NCBI RefSeq assembly: GCF_010093135.1
Contig: NZ_PDWK01000031.1
Coordinates: forward strand, 1-34,866
Length of the DNA stretch: 34,866 nt
Origin: Pseudoxanthomonas taiwanensis
GTDB taxonomy: Bacteria > Pseudomonadota > Gammaproteobacteria > Xanthomonadales > Xanthomonadaceae
Direction of reading: 5' to 3'
In this document: positions 17,965-28,714 of the stretch, one piece after another
Layout: the number at the start of each line of letters is the position of its first letter
Numbering within the stretch: position 1 is the stretch's first letter
The notes under the pieces: generated by a model
Databases searched by the model: none
What the model saw: the letters and a program-made list of their open reading frames with translations, nothing else
Told to the model about the DNA's origin: nothing
Made by a program: the position numbers and the translations under genes

Positions 17965-18705
17965 TCAGCGCAGCAGGCCGCGCCAGAACGCCGGCCCCAG
18001 CCCGGCCATCTGCCGCAGGAAGTCGACCGCGCCGCGGTAGGGGCGCCGCGGAAAGCGCCAGGCGCGGTAGACGAACTCGCCCACCAGCAAGCCCCCGACC
18101 ACGCCGTAGCCGAGCAGGTTGGCCGCCCACGACCAGGCCTGCGGGCTGACCGCGATCCACGGCGTGCGTCCCAGCGCGTGCAGCACCCCGCCGGGCACCG
18201 GACACAGCGCCAGCGCGGCGTTGGCCACGGTCAGCAGGGCCAGCACCACGGCCCAGGCCGCGGTCAGCCGGCGCGCGTAGGCCAGCTGCTCGGCCGGCGC
18301 CGGCCAGCCGGCGCGCTCGTGCATGGCCTGGACGATGCGCACGATCAGCGGGCTGCGGCCCGGCAGCAGGCTGCGCCCGACCCAGGCCGCCCCCCAGCCG
18401 GTGAACAGCCCCGGCGGGGCCAGCAGCAGCAGGCCCGGCCACGGCGTGCCGTCGAGCGCGGCCAGCGCGGCCAGCGCCGCCGCCAGCAGGCCCAGCGCCC
18501 ACCAGCGCCGGCGCAGCAGCGGCCCCGCCAGCAGCAACAGGATCAGGTCGGCCAGGGCCAGCACCGCCCAGCTGCCGCCACGGGTGCAGGCGGCATGGGC
18601 CAGGAACGGATAGGCCACGCCCAGCAGCAGTTGCAGGACCCTCGCGCCCGCCGGGGCGGGCCGGCAGGCCGGGGAGGGCTCAGCTGGTCCGGTGGGACTG
18701 GACAT
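17965..18705 (-). CDS. COG4648 polytopic membrane protein of the pigment cluster
   Basis: 246 residues with about six hydrophobic segments (VLQLLLGVAYPFLAHAA, AVLALADLILLLLAGPLL, ALGLLAAALAALAAL, LLLLAPPGLFTGW, AAWAVVLALLTVANAALAL and ANLLGYGVVGGLLVGEFVY). The order and the ending YRGAVDFLRQMAGL recall the uncharacterised COG4648 proteins conserved in aryl polyene clusters. Function is unknown; a role in membrane assembly or transfer of the polyene is inference. It overlaps the ACP stop by 26 bases and starts at ATG 18705. Confidence 0.82.
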   Translation of the reverse strand: MSSPTGPAEPSPACRPAPAGARVLQLLLGVAYPFLAHAACTRGGSWAVLALADLILLLLAGPLLRRRWWALGLLAAALAALAALDGTPWPGLLLLAPPGLFTGWGAAWVGRSLLPGRSPLIVRIVQAMHERAGWPAPAEQLAYARRLTAAWAVVLALLTVANAALALCPVPGGVLHALGRTPWIAVSPQAWSWAANLLGYGVVGGLLVGEFVYRAWRFPRRPYRGAVDFLRQMAGLGPAFWRGLLR

Positions 18706-18955
18706 ACGCCGACAGCGCGCGCAGCGAGCCGAAGATGCGGCGGTTGTCCTCGCCCTCGGCGCGCAGCTGCACGCCGTAACGCTTGCCGATGGCCAGCGAC
18801 AGCTCCAGCGCGTCGATCGAGTCCAGGCCCAGGCCCTCGTTGAACAGCGGCGCCTCCGGATCGATCGATTCCGGCGCCACGCCCTCCAGGTTCAGGCTCT
18901 CGACCAGGAGCTGGGCCAGTTCACGCTCGGCATCGGTCTGTTGCGGCATTGTCAT
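18680..18955 (-). CDS. xanC: Acyl carrier protein of the pigment cluster (XanC-like)
   Basis: 91-residue ACP. The phosphopantetheine Ser46 sits in GLGLDSIDALEL, with the standard helix pattern around it. It would carry the hydroxybenzoyl starter and the growing polyene; in Xanthomonas the corresponding ACP is XanC. It is the first gene of the minus-strand operon and divergent from xanB2. ATG at 18955 and 18949 are both possible (MTMPQQTD). Only one ACP is visible here, whereas many aryl polyene clusters have two. Confidence 0.9.
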   Translation of the reverse strand: MTMPQQTDAERELAQLLVESLNLEGVAPESIDPEAPLFNEGLGLDSIDALELSLAIGKRYGVQLRAEGEDNRRIFGSLRALSAYVQSHRTS

Positions 18956-19048
18956 ACCCGGGCAATCGCAAAAGCGGCAACGCTCCGCCAAAGCCCGGCG
19001 GCGTGCAAGTCCGGGCCGCCCCTTCCCCGCCGGTTCCGGCGCCCGCGC

Positions 19049-19054
19049 TATCAT
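19049..19054 (+). promoter_or_regulatory. Possible -10 box of xanB2
   Basis: TATCAT in the ACP/xanB2 divergent region. A transcript from here would start near 19061, about 125 bases before the xanB2 ATG. No convincing -35 is seen. Confidence 0.35.
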
Positions 19055-19087
19055 GCGCGCCCCCCAAGACCCGCAGGCCTCCTCCGC

Positions 19088-19189
19088 ATGATTCCCGCCG
19101 CCCCGACGTCCCGGCCCGCCACGCCCACCCGCGTGCCGGCGACGGCTGCGGCGCATGTGGCGGTGGCGGCCGCCGGAGGCCGGGCATGA
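19088..19189 (+). CDS. Possible 33-residue leader peptide overlapping xanB2
   Basis: An ATG-started frame of 33 codons (MIPAAPTSRPATPTRV...) ends in the TGA of an ATGA overlap with the xanB2 start. It is Ala/Pro/Arg-rich and resembles no family. The junction is that of a translationally coupled leader, but in DNA this GC-rich such an overlap can arise by chance. No clear ribosome binding site precedes it. Confidence 0.25.
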   Translation: MIPAAPTSRPATPTRVPATAAAHVAVAAAGGRA

Positions 19190-20202
19190 GCGCGATCCAG
19201 CCGGCCCTCGACGCCCCGCGCCTGTCCGTGGCCTACGCGGCCGCGGACACCCTGCCCCGCCATCTGGACGACCCGCGGGTGCTGGCGGTGTTCGGCTTCG
19301 GCGAGCAGGCGCCGGCCGTGGCCGACCCGCGCTGGCTGCACGTGCCGCTGCGCCCGCTGCCCGGGCAGGCCCCGCGGATCGAGGTCTGGCGCGGCGCCGG
19401 CCCGGTGGCCAGCGGCCGCGACGGCGACGTGGCCTGGGCCGACGACGGCCAGCTGCTGTACGGCGCCCTGCAGGTGGAGGAAGGCGCCGGCGGCATCGAG
19501 GCCGCGGCCGAGCGCGCCTACGCCCGCCTGCAGGCCTTCCTGGCCGCGCGCGGCGGGCTGCACCTGCTGCGGGTGTGGAACTACCTGGACGCGATCACCG
19601 AGGGCGAAGGCGACCAGGAGCGCTACCGGCGCTTCTGCGTGGGCCGCGCCGCCGGCATGGGCCGGGTCGAGGCCAGCCAGCTGCCGGCGGCCACCGCCAT
19701 CGGCCGCTGCGACGGCTGGCGCTGCCTGCAGGTGTACTGGCTGGCCGCGCGCCTGCCCGGCACGCCGGTGGAGAACCCGCGCCAGGTCAGCGCCTACCGC
19801 TACCCGCGCCAGTACGGCCCGCAGCCACCCAGCTTCGCCCGCGCCATGCTGCCGCCGGAGGGCGCCGCCATGCCACTGCTGCTGTCCGGCACCGCGGCCA
19901 TCGTCGGCCACGCCTCGCAGCACCTGGATTCGGTGCAGGCACAGGTGGACGAGACCCTGACCAACATCGGCAGCCTGATCGGCGCCGCGCGCCGGCGTGC
20001 CCCGCAGCTGCCGGCCGCGCTGGGTGCCGGCAGCCTGCTGAAGGTCTACGTGCGCGAGGCGGCCGACGCCGGGGCGGTGGCCGCACGGCTGGCCGCACGG
20101 CTGGACCCAGCGGTGCCGCGCCTGCTGCTGCACGCCCACGTGTGCCGGCGCGAGCTGCGGGTGGAGATCGACGGCGTCCACGGCCGCCCGCCCGCAGCCT
20201 GA
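19186..20202 (+). CDS. xanB2: Bifunctional chorismatase, 3-/4-hydroxybenzoate synthase XanB2
   Basis: 338 residues of the FkbO/Hyg5/XanB2 chorismatase family. Conserved stretches are RLSVAYAAADTLPRHL at the start, LLRVWNYLDAITEGEGDQERY followed by FCVGRAAGM, VYWLAARLPGTPVENPRQVSAY and the C-terminal LLHAHVCRRELRVEIDGV. XanB2 in Xanthomonas splits chorismate to 3-hydroxybenzoate, the pigment starter, and 4-hydroxybenzoate, used for ubiquinone. The ATG at 19186 gives the family N terminus. It is divergent from the ACP operon and co-directional with the serine hydrolase downstream. No signal peptide; cytoplasmic. Confidence 0.93.
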   Translation: MSAIQPALDAPRLSVAYAAADTLPRHLDDPRVLAVFGFGEQAPAVADPRWLHVPLRPLPGQAPRIEVWRGAGPVASGRDGDVAWADDGQLLYGALQVEEGAGGIEAAAERAYARLQAFLAARGGLHLLRVWNYLDAITEGEGDQERYRRFCVGRAAGMGRVEASQLPAATAIGRCDGWRCLQVYWLAARLPGTPVENPRQVSAYRYPRQYGPQPPSFARAMLPPEGAAMPLLLSGTAAIVGHASQHLDSVQAQVDETLTNIGSLIGAARRRAPQLPAALGAGSLLKVYVREAADAGAVAARLAARLDPAVPRLLLHAHVCRRELRVEIDGVHGRPPAA

Positions 20203-20214
20203 GCCGCGCGCCTT

Positions 20215-20223
20215 TGCCATACT
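20215..20223 (+). promoter_or_regulatory. Extended -10 promoter of the serine hydrolase gene
   Basis: TGCCATACT is an extended -10 (TGn plus CATACT) located 45 bases before the ATG at 20268. This suggests the hydrolase can be transcribed independently of xanB2. Confidence 0.5.
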
Positions 20224-20267
20224 CCCGGGAACCCCGGCGATGCCGCCGGTTCCAGGGAGGACCCACG

Positions 20268-21584
20268 ATGCCCCGGTGCACCGTTGCCGCCTGCCTGGCG
20301 GCCATCCTGTCCGTGCTTGCCGCCGTTCCGCCCGCCCGCGCCACGGACGCCCCGCTCCCGGCCCACGCCGCGCGTGGGGAGGGCCGCGCCGGCGTGGCGC
20401 GCATCGACCGCGAACGCATCGACGCCGTGCTGCGCGGCCTGGTCGAGTCCGGCCAGGTGGTCGGCGTGTCCGCCCTGGTCTGGCAGGACGGGCGCGAGGC
20501 CTACTTCGGCGCCTTCGGCCACGCCGACCGCGAGGACGGCCGGCCGATGCGCCGCGACACCCTGGTGCAGATCTACTCGATGACCAAACCGGTCACCGGC
20601 GTGGCCCTGATGCAGCTGTACGAGCAGGGCCGCTTCGGCCTGGACGACCCGGTGGCCAGGTACCTGCCCGAGTTCGCCGGGGTGCGCGTGCATGCCGGCA
20701 CCGACGCCAACGGCCAGCCCATCCTGGTGGCGCCGCAGCGCCCGCCCACCATCCGCGACCTGCTGCGCCACACCGCCGGCCTGGCCACCGCCGAAAGCCC
20801 CGGCCTGCCCGGCGAGCGCTACCGCCAGGCCGGCTTGGACCGCCTGGACATCACCCTGGAGGAGAAGGTGCGCCGCCTGGCCGGCGTGCCGCTGGCCTAC
20901 CAGCCGGGCACGCGCTGGCTGTACTCGGACGCGGTGGACGTGCAGGCGCGCCTGGTCGAAGTGCTCTCCGGCCTGCCCTTCGACCGCTACCTGCAGCGCC
21001 ACGTGTTCGGCCCGCTGCGCATGAAGGACACCGGCCACGTGCTGCGCGCACGCGACCGGGCGCGCATGGCCGCGCTGTACCGGCGCAGCGACGACGGCGT
21101 CATGACCCGCCTCCCGGACGAGCAGGCGCTGCGTCCCTACCGGGAAGACTCGATCAGGCAGGGCGGCTGGGGCCTGCTCTCGACCCTGGACGACTACATG
21201 CGCTTTGCGCGCATGCTGCTGGAGGGCGGCGGGCTGGACGGGGTGCGCCTGCTGCGGCCGGAGACGGTGCGGTTGATGGCCAGCGACGCCCTGCCCGCCG
21301 GCCTGCAGGACCGCTCCTGGCTGCCGAGCAAGGGCCAGGTCGGCTTCGGCATCGACTTCGCCGTGCGCGTGGCCCCGCCGCGGGACGCGCAGGAGGCGTC
21401 GGGCGAGGTCGGCGAGTTCTTCTGGGACGGCCTGGCCAACACCCTGTTCTGGGTGGACCCGGCCAACCGCATCGCCGCGGTGCTGTTCGCGCAGTGGATC
21501 CCGTTCGGCGGCGTGCCGCTGCACAAGGCCTTCCGCGACGCGGTCTACGCCGAGGACACTTCGGCCGCGGCGCCGGCGCGCTGA
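20268..21584 (+). CDS. Exported beta-lactamase-fold serine hydrolase (class C / EstB-like)
   Basis: 438 residues with a signal peptide (MPRCTVAACLAAILSVLAAVPPARA). The catalytic SxxK is SMTK (Ser104, Lys107) and the second motif is Tyr219-Ser-Asp in WLYSDAVD, as in esterase-type rather than true penicillinase members. LRHTAGL and GWGLLSTLDDYMRFARMLL are standard for the family. Substrate unknown: esterase, transesterase or peptidase are all possible. A clear GGGAGG lies 7 bases before the ATG. It follows xanB2 by 65 bases and converges on the patatin gene with a 7-base gap. Its position inside the pigment region may or may not mean a role in it. Confidence 0.88.
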   Translation: MPRCTVAACLAAILSVLAAVPPARATDAPLPAHAARGEGRAGVARIDRERIDAVLRGLVESGQVVGVSALVWQDGREAYFGAFGHADREDGRPMRRDTLVQIYSMTKPVTGVALMQLYEQGRFGLDDPVARYLPEFAGVRVHAGTDANGQPILVAPQRPPTIRDLLRHTAGLATAESPGLPGERYRQAGLDRLDITLEEKVRRLAGVPLAYQPGTRWLYSDAVDVQARLVEVLSGLPFDRYLQRHVFGPLRMKDTGHVLRARDRARMAALYRRSDDGVMTRLPDEQALRPYREDSIRQGGWGLLSTLDDYMRFARMLLEGGGLDGVRLLRPETVRLMASDALPAGLQDRSWLPSKGQVGFGIDFAVRVAPPRDAQEASGEVGEFFWDGLANTLFWVDPANRIAAVLFAQWIPFGGVPLHKAFRDAVYAEDTSAAAPAR

Positions 21585-21591
21585 GCGGCGC

Positions 21592-22650
21592 TCAGCGCGT
21601 GGCGGTACAGCCCTCGCGGCGGCGCAGCGGATTCCAGCGTGCGCCGGCCTGGCAGGCTTCGGCCGCGGGCTGGGCGGCGCGCCTGGCCTCGGCCTCGGCG
21701 TGCTGCCGCGCCTGGCGCGCACGCGCCTCCTCCAAGCGCCGCGCCTGCAGCTTCTCCAGGCCGGCGCGGATCTGCGGCAGCGCCGCCAGCGCGGCCTTCT
21801 CGCCCTCGAGGATGGCCTGGTTGCGGCGGGTGAAGTCGGCCGGGCCGTAGTCGAGCACGTTCGGGCGGATCACCACGTCGGCGCGCGCCAGTTCCTGCTC
21901 GCCCAGGCGCTGGCCCATGATCGCGATGGACTGGTTGACGATGCCCAGCATGCCGTCCGGGCGCCTGCCGGTGGCCTTGCTGGAGATGTCCACGGCGATG
22001 ACGAAGTCGGCGCCGAGCTGGCGCGCCGCGTCCACCGGCACCGGGCTGACCACGCCGCCGTCCACATACTGGTACTGGCCGATGGTCACCGGCTCGAACA
22101 CGCCCGGCACGCTGCTGGAGGCGCGCACCGCCTGGCCGGTGTTGCCGCGCACGAACACGGTGCGCTCGCCGGTCTCCAGGCGCGTGGCCACCGCCGCGAA
22201 CGGCTTGCGCAGGCGCTCGATCGGACGCTTGCCGACCTGGTCGTTGACGTACTCCTGCAGGGCCACGCCCTGGATCAGGCCGCCGGAGAACAGGCGCACG
22301 TCGCGGATCCTGGCCTCGTCCAGCGCCACCGCCTTCTCCTGCAACTGGAACGGGTCCATGCCGGCGGCGTACAGCGCGCCGACCACGCTGCCGGCGCTGG
22401 TGCCGGCCACCACGTCCGGTCTGATGCCGTTGGCCTCCAGCATCTTGATCACGCCGATGTGGGCAAAGCCCTTGGCCGCGCCGCCACCCAGCGCCAAGCC
22501 GATCTTCGGCGGCGGCACCACCGGATCGGGCAGCGCCGGCTGCGGCGGCGGTTCCGGGCGCGTGCCGCCGGCGCAGGCGGCCAGCAGGACGGCCAGCAGC
22601 GCCCAGGCGGAGGAACGGGACGCGGAGCGGAACGGACGGTCGGATCTCAC
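21592..22650 (-). CDS. Patatin-like phospholipase lipoprotein
   Basis: 352 residues. The signal sequence ends in a lipobox (LLAVLLAAC, lipidated Cys26), then a Pro-rich linker. The patatin domain starts at KIGLALGGGAAKGFAHIG (oxyanion loop), with nucleophile Ser85 in GTSAG and catalytic Asp197 in VDGGV. This is the RssA/YlbK-like bacterial patatin group, a membrane-tethered lipid acyl hydrolase. The C terminus is a basic, Ala/Arg/Gln-rich helix. The start is GTG at 22650. It lies 42 bases downstream of the aryl-AMP ligase on the same strand, so the two are probably co-transcribed. Confidence 0.91.
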   Translation of the reverse strand: MRSDRPFRSASRSSAWALLAVLLAACAGGTRPEPPPQPALPDPVVPPPKIGLALGGGAAKGFAHIGVIKMLEANGIRPDVVAGTSAGSVVGALYAAGMDPFQLQEKAVALDEARIRDVRLFSGGLIQGVALQEYVNDQVGKRPIERLRKPFAAVATRLETGERTVFVRGNTGQAVRASSSVPGVFEPVTIGQYQYVDGGVVSPVPVDAARQLGADFVIAVDISSKATGRRPDGMLGIVNQSIAIMGQRLGEQELARADVVIRPNVLDYGPADFTRRNQAILEGEKAALAALPQIRAGLEKLQARRLEEARARQARQHAEAEARRAAQPAAEACQAGARWNPLRRREGCTATR

Positions 22651-22692
22651 GGGACTGCGTACAACGGCGCCGCCGGTCGCGGCCGGGTGATT

Positions 22693-24081
22693 CTAGGCGT
22701 CCCTGCCCGGCGCTTCCGGCACCGCGGATGAATGTGTCCCCTCCAGCAGGGCCAGCACCTCGTCACGGCGCAACTTGCCGGTGGCGTTGCGCGGCAGCGC
22801 CGGCAGCAGGCGCAGCCGGCGCGGCAGGAACACCGGGTCGAGGGTGGCGCGCAGCGCCTCGACGATCTCCGCGGCGGTGCGCCCGGGCGCCACCACCAGC
22901 GCGCCGATGCGGCCCACCCCGCTCTCGCGCTCCGGCTCCATCTGCACCACCACGCCGTCCTCCACGCCCGGCACCGCCAGCAGGCGGCGGGTGAGGTCGC
23001 CCAGCGAAGCGCGCTTGCCGGCGATCTCCAGCAGGTCGGCGCGACGCCCGCACAGGCGGAAGCGGCCGTCCGGCCCGACTTCGAAGATGTCCGCCAGCAC
23101 CACCGGCGCCGGCAGGTGCGGCGCCTGCACTAGGGTGCCGTCCGGCTGCGGGCTCACCCGCACCCCCGGCAGCGGCGTCCACAGCGCGTCGCGCGCGGTG
23201 CGGCGGCGGGCGAACACGCAGGTCTCGGTGGAGCCGAACACCTCGCGCACCTCCGCGCCGTAGCGGTCCTCGGCCTCGGCGGCCAGCTCCTGCGGCAGCG
23301 GCGCGGTGGCCGAGACGATCCCGGCCAGCGGCGGCAGCGCCACGCCCGAACGCAGCAGTGCGCGCAGGTGCACCGGCGTGGTCACCAGGATGCGCGGGGC
23401 GGAGGCCTGCTCCAGCGCCTCGGCCACGTCGGCCGGCAGCAGCGGCCGGGCGGCGTGCACCGCGGCCCCGCCCAGCAGCGGCAGCAGCACGCTCATCTCC
23501 ATGCCGTACATGTGCTGCGGCGGCACCGTGGCCACCACCTGCGGCTGCGCCGCGCCCCACAGGTCGGCCAGCGCCGCCAGATTCTGCGCGGTGCCGGTGG
23601 CGAACGCGCCCCAGGTCTTGGCGTGCGCCTGCGGCCGGCCGGTGCTGCCGGAGGTGTAGCCGATGGCGGCCGGCGCCGCGGCCTCCACCCTCGGCCCGGC
23701 GGCCCCGCCAGCCCCGTCCTCCAGTCCGTCCGGCAGCGGCCAGTGGCGCGGGCCGCCGCCGGCGCCGCCCAGACAGTAGGCGCCCGGATGGGCCTGCAGC
23801 AGCTCGGCCACCGTGCCCGGCGCGCCGGAGGGTGGCAGCAGCGCCACCTGCTCGCGCAGGGCCGCGGCGCAGAAGGCCAGCAGGAAGTCGCGGCGGTCTT
23901 CGGCCAGGGGGACCACGTGGCTGGCCTCGGGCAGGCGCGGGGCCAGGGCCCGGACCTGGGCCAGGAACCGGCCCAGGGGGAGCCGGCCGTTGCCGTCGAA
24001 GACCACCGTCCGCCCGGGATCGCCCCCGGCCAGGGGCAGGGATTGGCGGGAGGATTCCGGGGAATGGACGACGGCCGACAT
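22693..24081 (-). CDS. xanA2: Aryl-activating AMP-dependent ligase of the pigment cluster (XanA2-like)
   Basis: 462-residue ANL-superfamily enzyme. The phosphate loop is YTSGSTG (142-148), followed by VPPQHMYGMEMS, EVFGSTET, the hinge region GRRADLLEIAGKRASLGDL and the catalytic Lys436 in RNATGK. It is short for the family and resembles the acyl-ACP/CoA ligase of aryl polyene clusters. It would adenylate hydroxybenzoate made by XanB2 and load it on the ACP. The ATG at 24081 is preferred (MSAVVHSPESS); an in-frame start at 24162 adds an unconserved segment. It is divergent from the S9 peptidase across 161 bases. Confidence 0.88.
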   Translation of the reverse strand: MSAVVHSPESSRQSLPLAGGDPGRTVVFDGNGRLPLGRFLAQVRALAPRLPEASHVVPLAEDRRDFLLAFCAAALREQVALLPPSGAPGTVAELLQAHPGAYCLGGAGGGPRHWPLPDGLEDGAGGAAGPRVEAAAPAAIGYTSGSTGRPQAHAKTWGAFATGTAQNLAALADLWGAAQPQVVATVPPQHMYGMEMSVLLPLLGGAAVHAARPLLPADVAEALEQASAPRILVTTPVHLRALLRSGVALPPLAGIVSATAPLPQELAAEAEDRYGAEVREVFGSTETCVFARRRTARDALWTPLPGVRVSPQPDGTLVQAPHLPAPVVLADIFEVGPDGRFRLCGRRADLLEIAGKRASLGDLTRRLLAVPGVEDGVVVQMEPERESGVGRIGALVVAPGRTAAEIVEALRATLDPVFLPRRLRLLPALPRNATGKLRRDEVLALLEGTHSSAVPEAPGRDA

Positions 24082-24242
24082 CGGGAACGCGGAAGGGCTG
24101 GCGGCGGGCAGCGGCCCGCCGTGGCGGACCGCTAGCTGGGCGGCGGCGGGCCGGGCGCACAAGCGGACCGTGACCTTTTCCCCGGGGGAGCACCGGCGGG
24201 GGCTGCTAACCTGCGGGCCGGCTTCACTTCCGTGACCTGCCC

Positions 24243-26638
24243 ATGACCCGATTGCCCCTGCGCACCCTGCCCCTGTTCCTCCTGCTGGCGGCCGGCGCCG
24301 CCGCGCAGACGCCCGCCGCCGACGCCGGCGCCCCGCTGACGCTGGACCAGGCCATGGCCGATCCGGACTGGATCGGCCCCCCGGTGGAACGGGCCTGGTG
24401 GAGCTGGGACGGACGCGAGGCCCTGCTGCAGCTCAAGCGCGAGGGCAGCCCGGTGCGCGACACCTGGCGCCAGCCGGTGGACGGCGGGGCCATGCGCAAG
24501 GCCGGCGACGACGAGCTGGCCGGGCTGGACGCGCCCGATCCGGTGTACGACGCGCAGCGCCGGCGCATGGTGTTCGTGCGCAACGGGGACGTGTTCCTGC
24601 CCGACCTGGGCAGCGGCACCCTGACCCAGCTGACCCGCAGCGCCGCAGTCGAGGCGCAACCGCGCTTCGCCGCCGACGGCGGCGTGCTCTGGCGTGCCGG
24701 CCACGACTGGTTCCACTGGAGCCCAGCCGGCGGCACCGTGCAGGTGGCGGCGCTCAAGGCCGAGAAGGACCCGGCCGCGCCGCCGCCGGCCGACGCCCTG
24801 CGCGAGCAGCAGCTGCGCACCCTGGCCACGCTGCGCCACGACCGCGAGATGCGCGAGGCCCAGCGCCGCCAGGAGGAGGTCTGGCAGCGCGCCGATCCCA
24901 CCCGCGCGCCGCGCCCGGCGTACCTGGGCGACGACGTGGAGATCGTCGCCTCCGACCTGTCGCCGGACGCGCGCCACCTGCTGGTGGTGACCCGCAGGAA
25001 GGGCGCCGACGCCGGCCGCGGCGGCAAGATGCCGGTCTACGTCACCGAGTCCGGCTACGAGGAATTCGAGGACGTGCGCACCCGCGTGGGCCGCAACGAT
25101 CCGCTGCCGCACCGGCTGTGGCTGGTGGACGCGCGCGAGGGCAGCGTGCGCGAGCTGGAGTTCGACGCCCTGCCCGGCATCCGGGACGACCCCCTGGCGG
25201 CGCTGCGCAAGGCCGCCGGCAAGGAGCCGCTGAAGGGCAACCGCCCGGTGCAGGTCGGCGGCGGCCGCGGCGGCGCGGCGGTCCGCTGGAGCGGCGACGG
25301 CCGCCAGGTGGCGGTGATGCTGCGCGCGGGGGACAACAAGGCCCGCTGGACCCCCCCCGTGGACCTGGCCGGTGCGCCCCTGCAGCCGCCCCACCGCCTC
25401 ACCGACCCCGCCTGGATCAACTGGAACTTCAACGAGTTCGGCTGGCTGGCCGACAACCGCACGCTGTGGCTGCTGTCGGAGGAGTCCGGCTGGTCGCACC
25501 TGTACACGGTGGACGCCGGCGGCGGCCGCGCGCGCGCGCTGACCTCCGGCCGCTGGGAGGTGTCCTCGGTCGAGCCCCTGCCCGACGGCGCCGGCTTCCT
25601 GTTCCTGTGCAACCGCGCCTGGCCGGGCGACTACGAGGTCTGCGGCCTGGACCTGGCCAGCGGCCAGGTGCGCGAGCTGACCGCCCTGGACGGCGTGGAG
25701 GACTTCGCCCTCTCGCCCGACGGCCGGCAGCTGCTGGTGCGCTACTCCGGCAGCTGGCTGCCGCCGCAGCTGGCGGTGGTGCCGGTGCAGGGCGGCCAGG
25801 CGCGCGTGCTCACCGACACCCGCAGCGCCGCGTTCAAGGCCCGGCAGTGGATCGGCCCGGAGATCGTGCAGATCCCGTCCCGGCACGGCGCCGGCACCAT
25901 CTGGGGCAAGTTCTACGGGCCGAAGGACTACGAGCCCGGCCGCAGGTACCCGGTGGTGATGTTCGTGCACGGCGCCGGCTACCTGCAGAACGTGCACGCG
26001 CGCTGGCCCAACTACTTCCGCGAGCAGATGTTCCACCACCTGCTGGTGGAGCGCGGCTACGTGGTGCTGGACCTGGACTACCGCGCCAGCGAGGGCTACG
26101 GCCGCGCCTGGCGCACCGCCATCTACCGGCAGATGGGCCACCCCGAGCTGGAGGACTACCTGGACGGCCTGGAGTGGGTGGCCGAGCATCGCCAGGGCGA
26201 CCGCGAGCGCGCCGCCATCTACGGCGGCAGCTACGGCGGCTTCATGACCTTCATGGCCCTGTTCCGCAGCCCCGGCACGTTCAAGGCCGGCGCCGCGCTG
26301 CGCCCGGTCGTGGACTGGACCCAGTACAACCACGAGTACACGTCCAACATCCTCAACACCCCGGAGCTGGACCCGGAGGCCTACCGCAGGTCCTCGCCGA
26401 TCGAGTACGCGCAGAACCTGCAGGACCACCTGCTGATCGCCCACGGCATGATGGACGACAACGTGTTCTTCCGCGACTCGGTGGTCCTGGCCCAGCGCCT
26501 GATCGAGCTGCGCAAGGACAAGTGGGAACTGGCCGCCTACCCGCTGGAGCGGCACGGCTTCACCCGCGCCGACTCCTGGTACGACGAGTACCGCCGCATC
26601 CTGGAGCTGTTCGAGCGCACCATCGGGGAACCGGCGCG

Positions 26639-26642
<4 letters not shown>
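24243..26642 (+). CDS. Exported S9 family prolyl oligopeptidase (DPP IV-like)
   Basis: 799 residues. The signal peptide is MTRLPLRTLPLFLLLAAGAAAQ, then an eight-bladed propeller region (about residues 40-540, e.g. SPDARHLLVV, WSGDGRQVAVM, SPDGRQLLVRY), then the alpha/beta hydrolase domain. The catalytic triad is Ser663 in GGSYGG, Asp738 in GMMDDNV and His771 in ERHGF, the DPP IV spacing. It is expected to remove dipeptides (Xaa-Pro) from peptides in the periplasm or outside. The GTG of the Nudix gene overlaps its stop by three bases. Divergent from the aryl ligase; no sign that it belongs to the pigment pathway. Confidence 0.94.
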
Positions 26643-28658
<2,016 letters not shown>

Positions 28659-28676
28659 TCCGCAGGCGCTCCCGAC

Positions 28677-28714
28677 GGGCCCGTGCGGCATGCCGCGCGG
28701 GCCCGCTTCTTTTC
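28677..28714 (+). terminator. Rho-independent terminator of hemF
   Basis: A 13-bp stem, GGGCCCGTGCGGC (28677-28689) with GCCGCGCGGGCCC (28692-28704), one G-U wobble and a two-base apex, is followed by CGCTTCTTTTCT. It lies 18 bases after the hemF stop. Confidence 0.75.
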
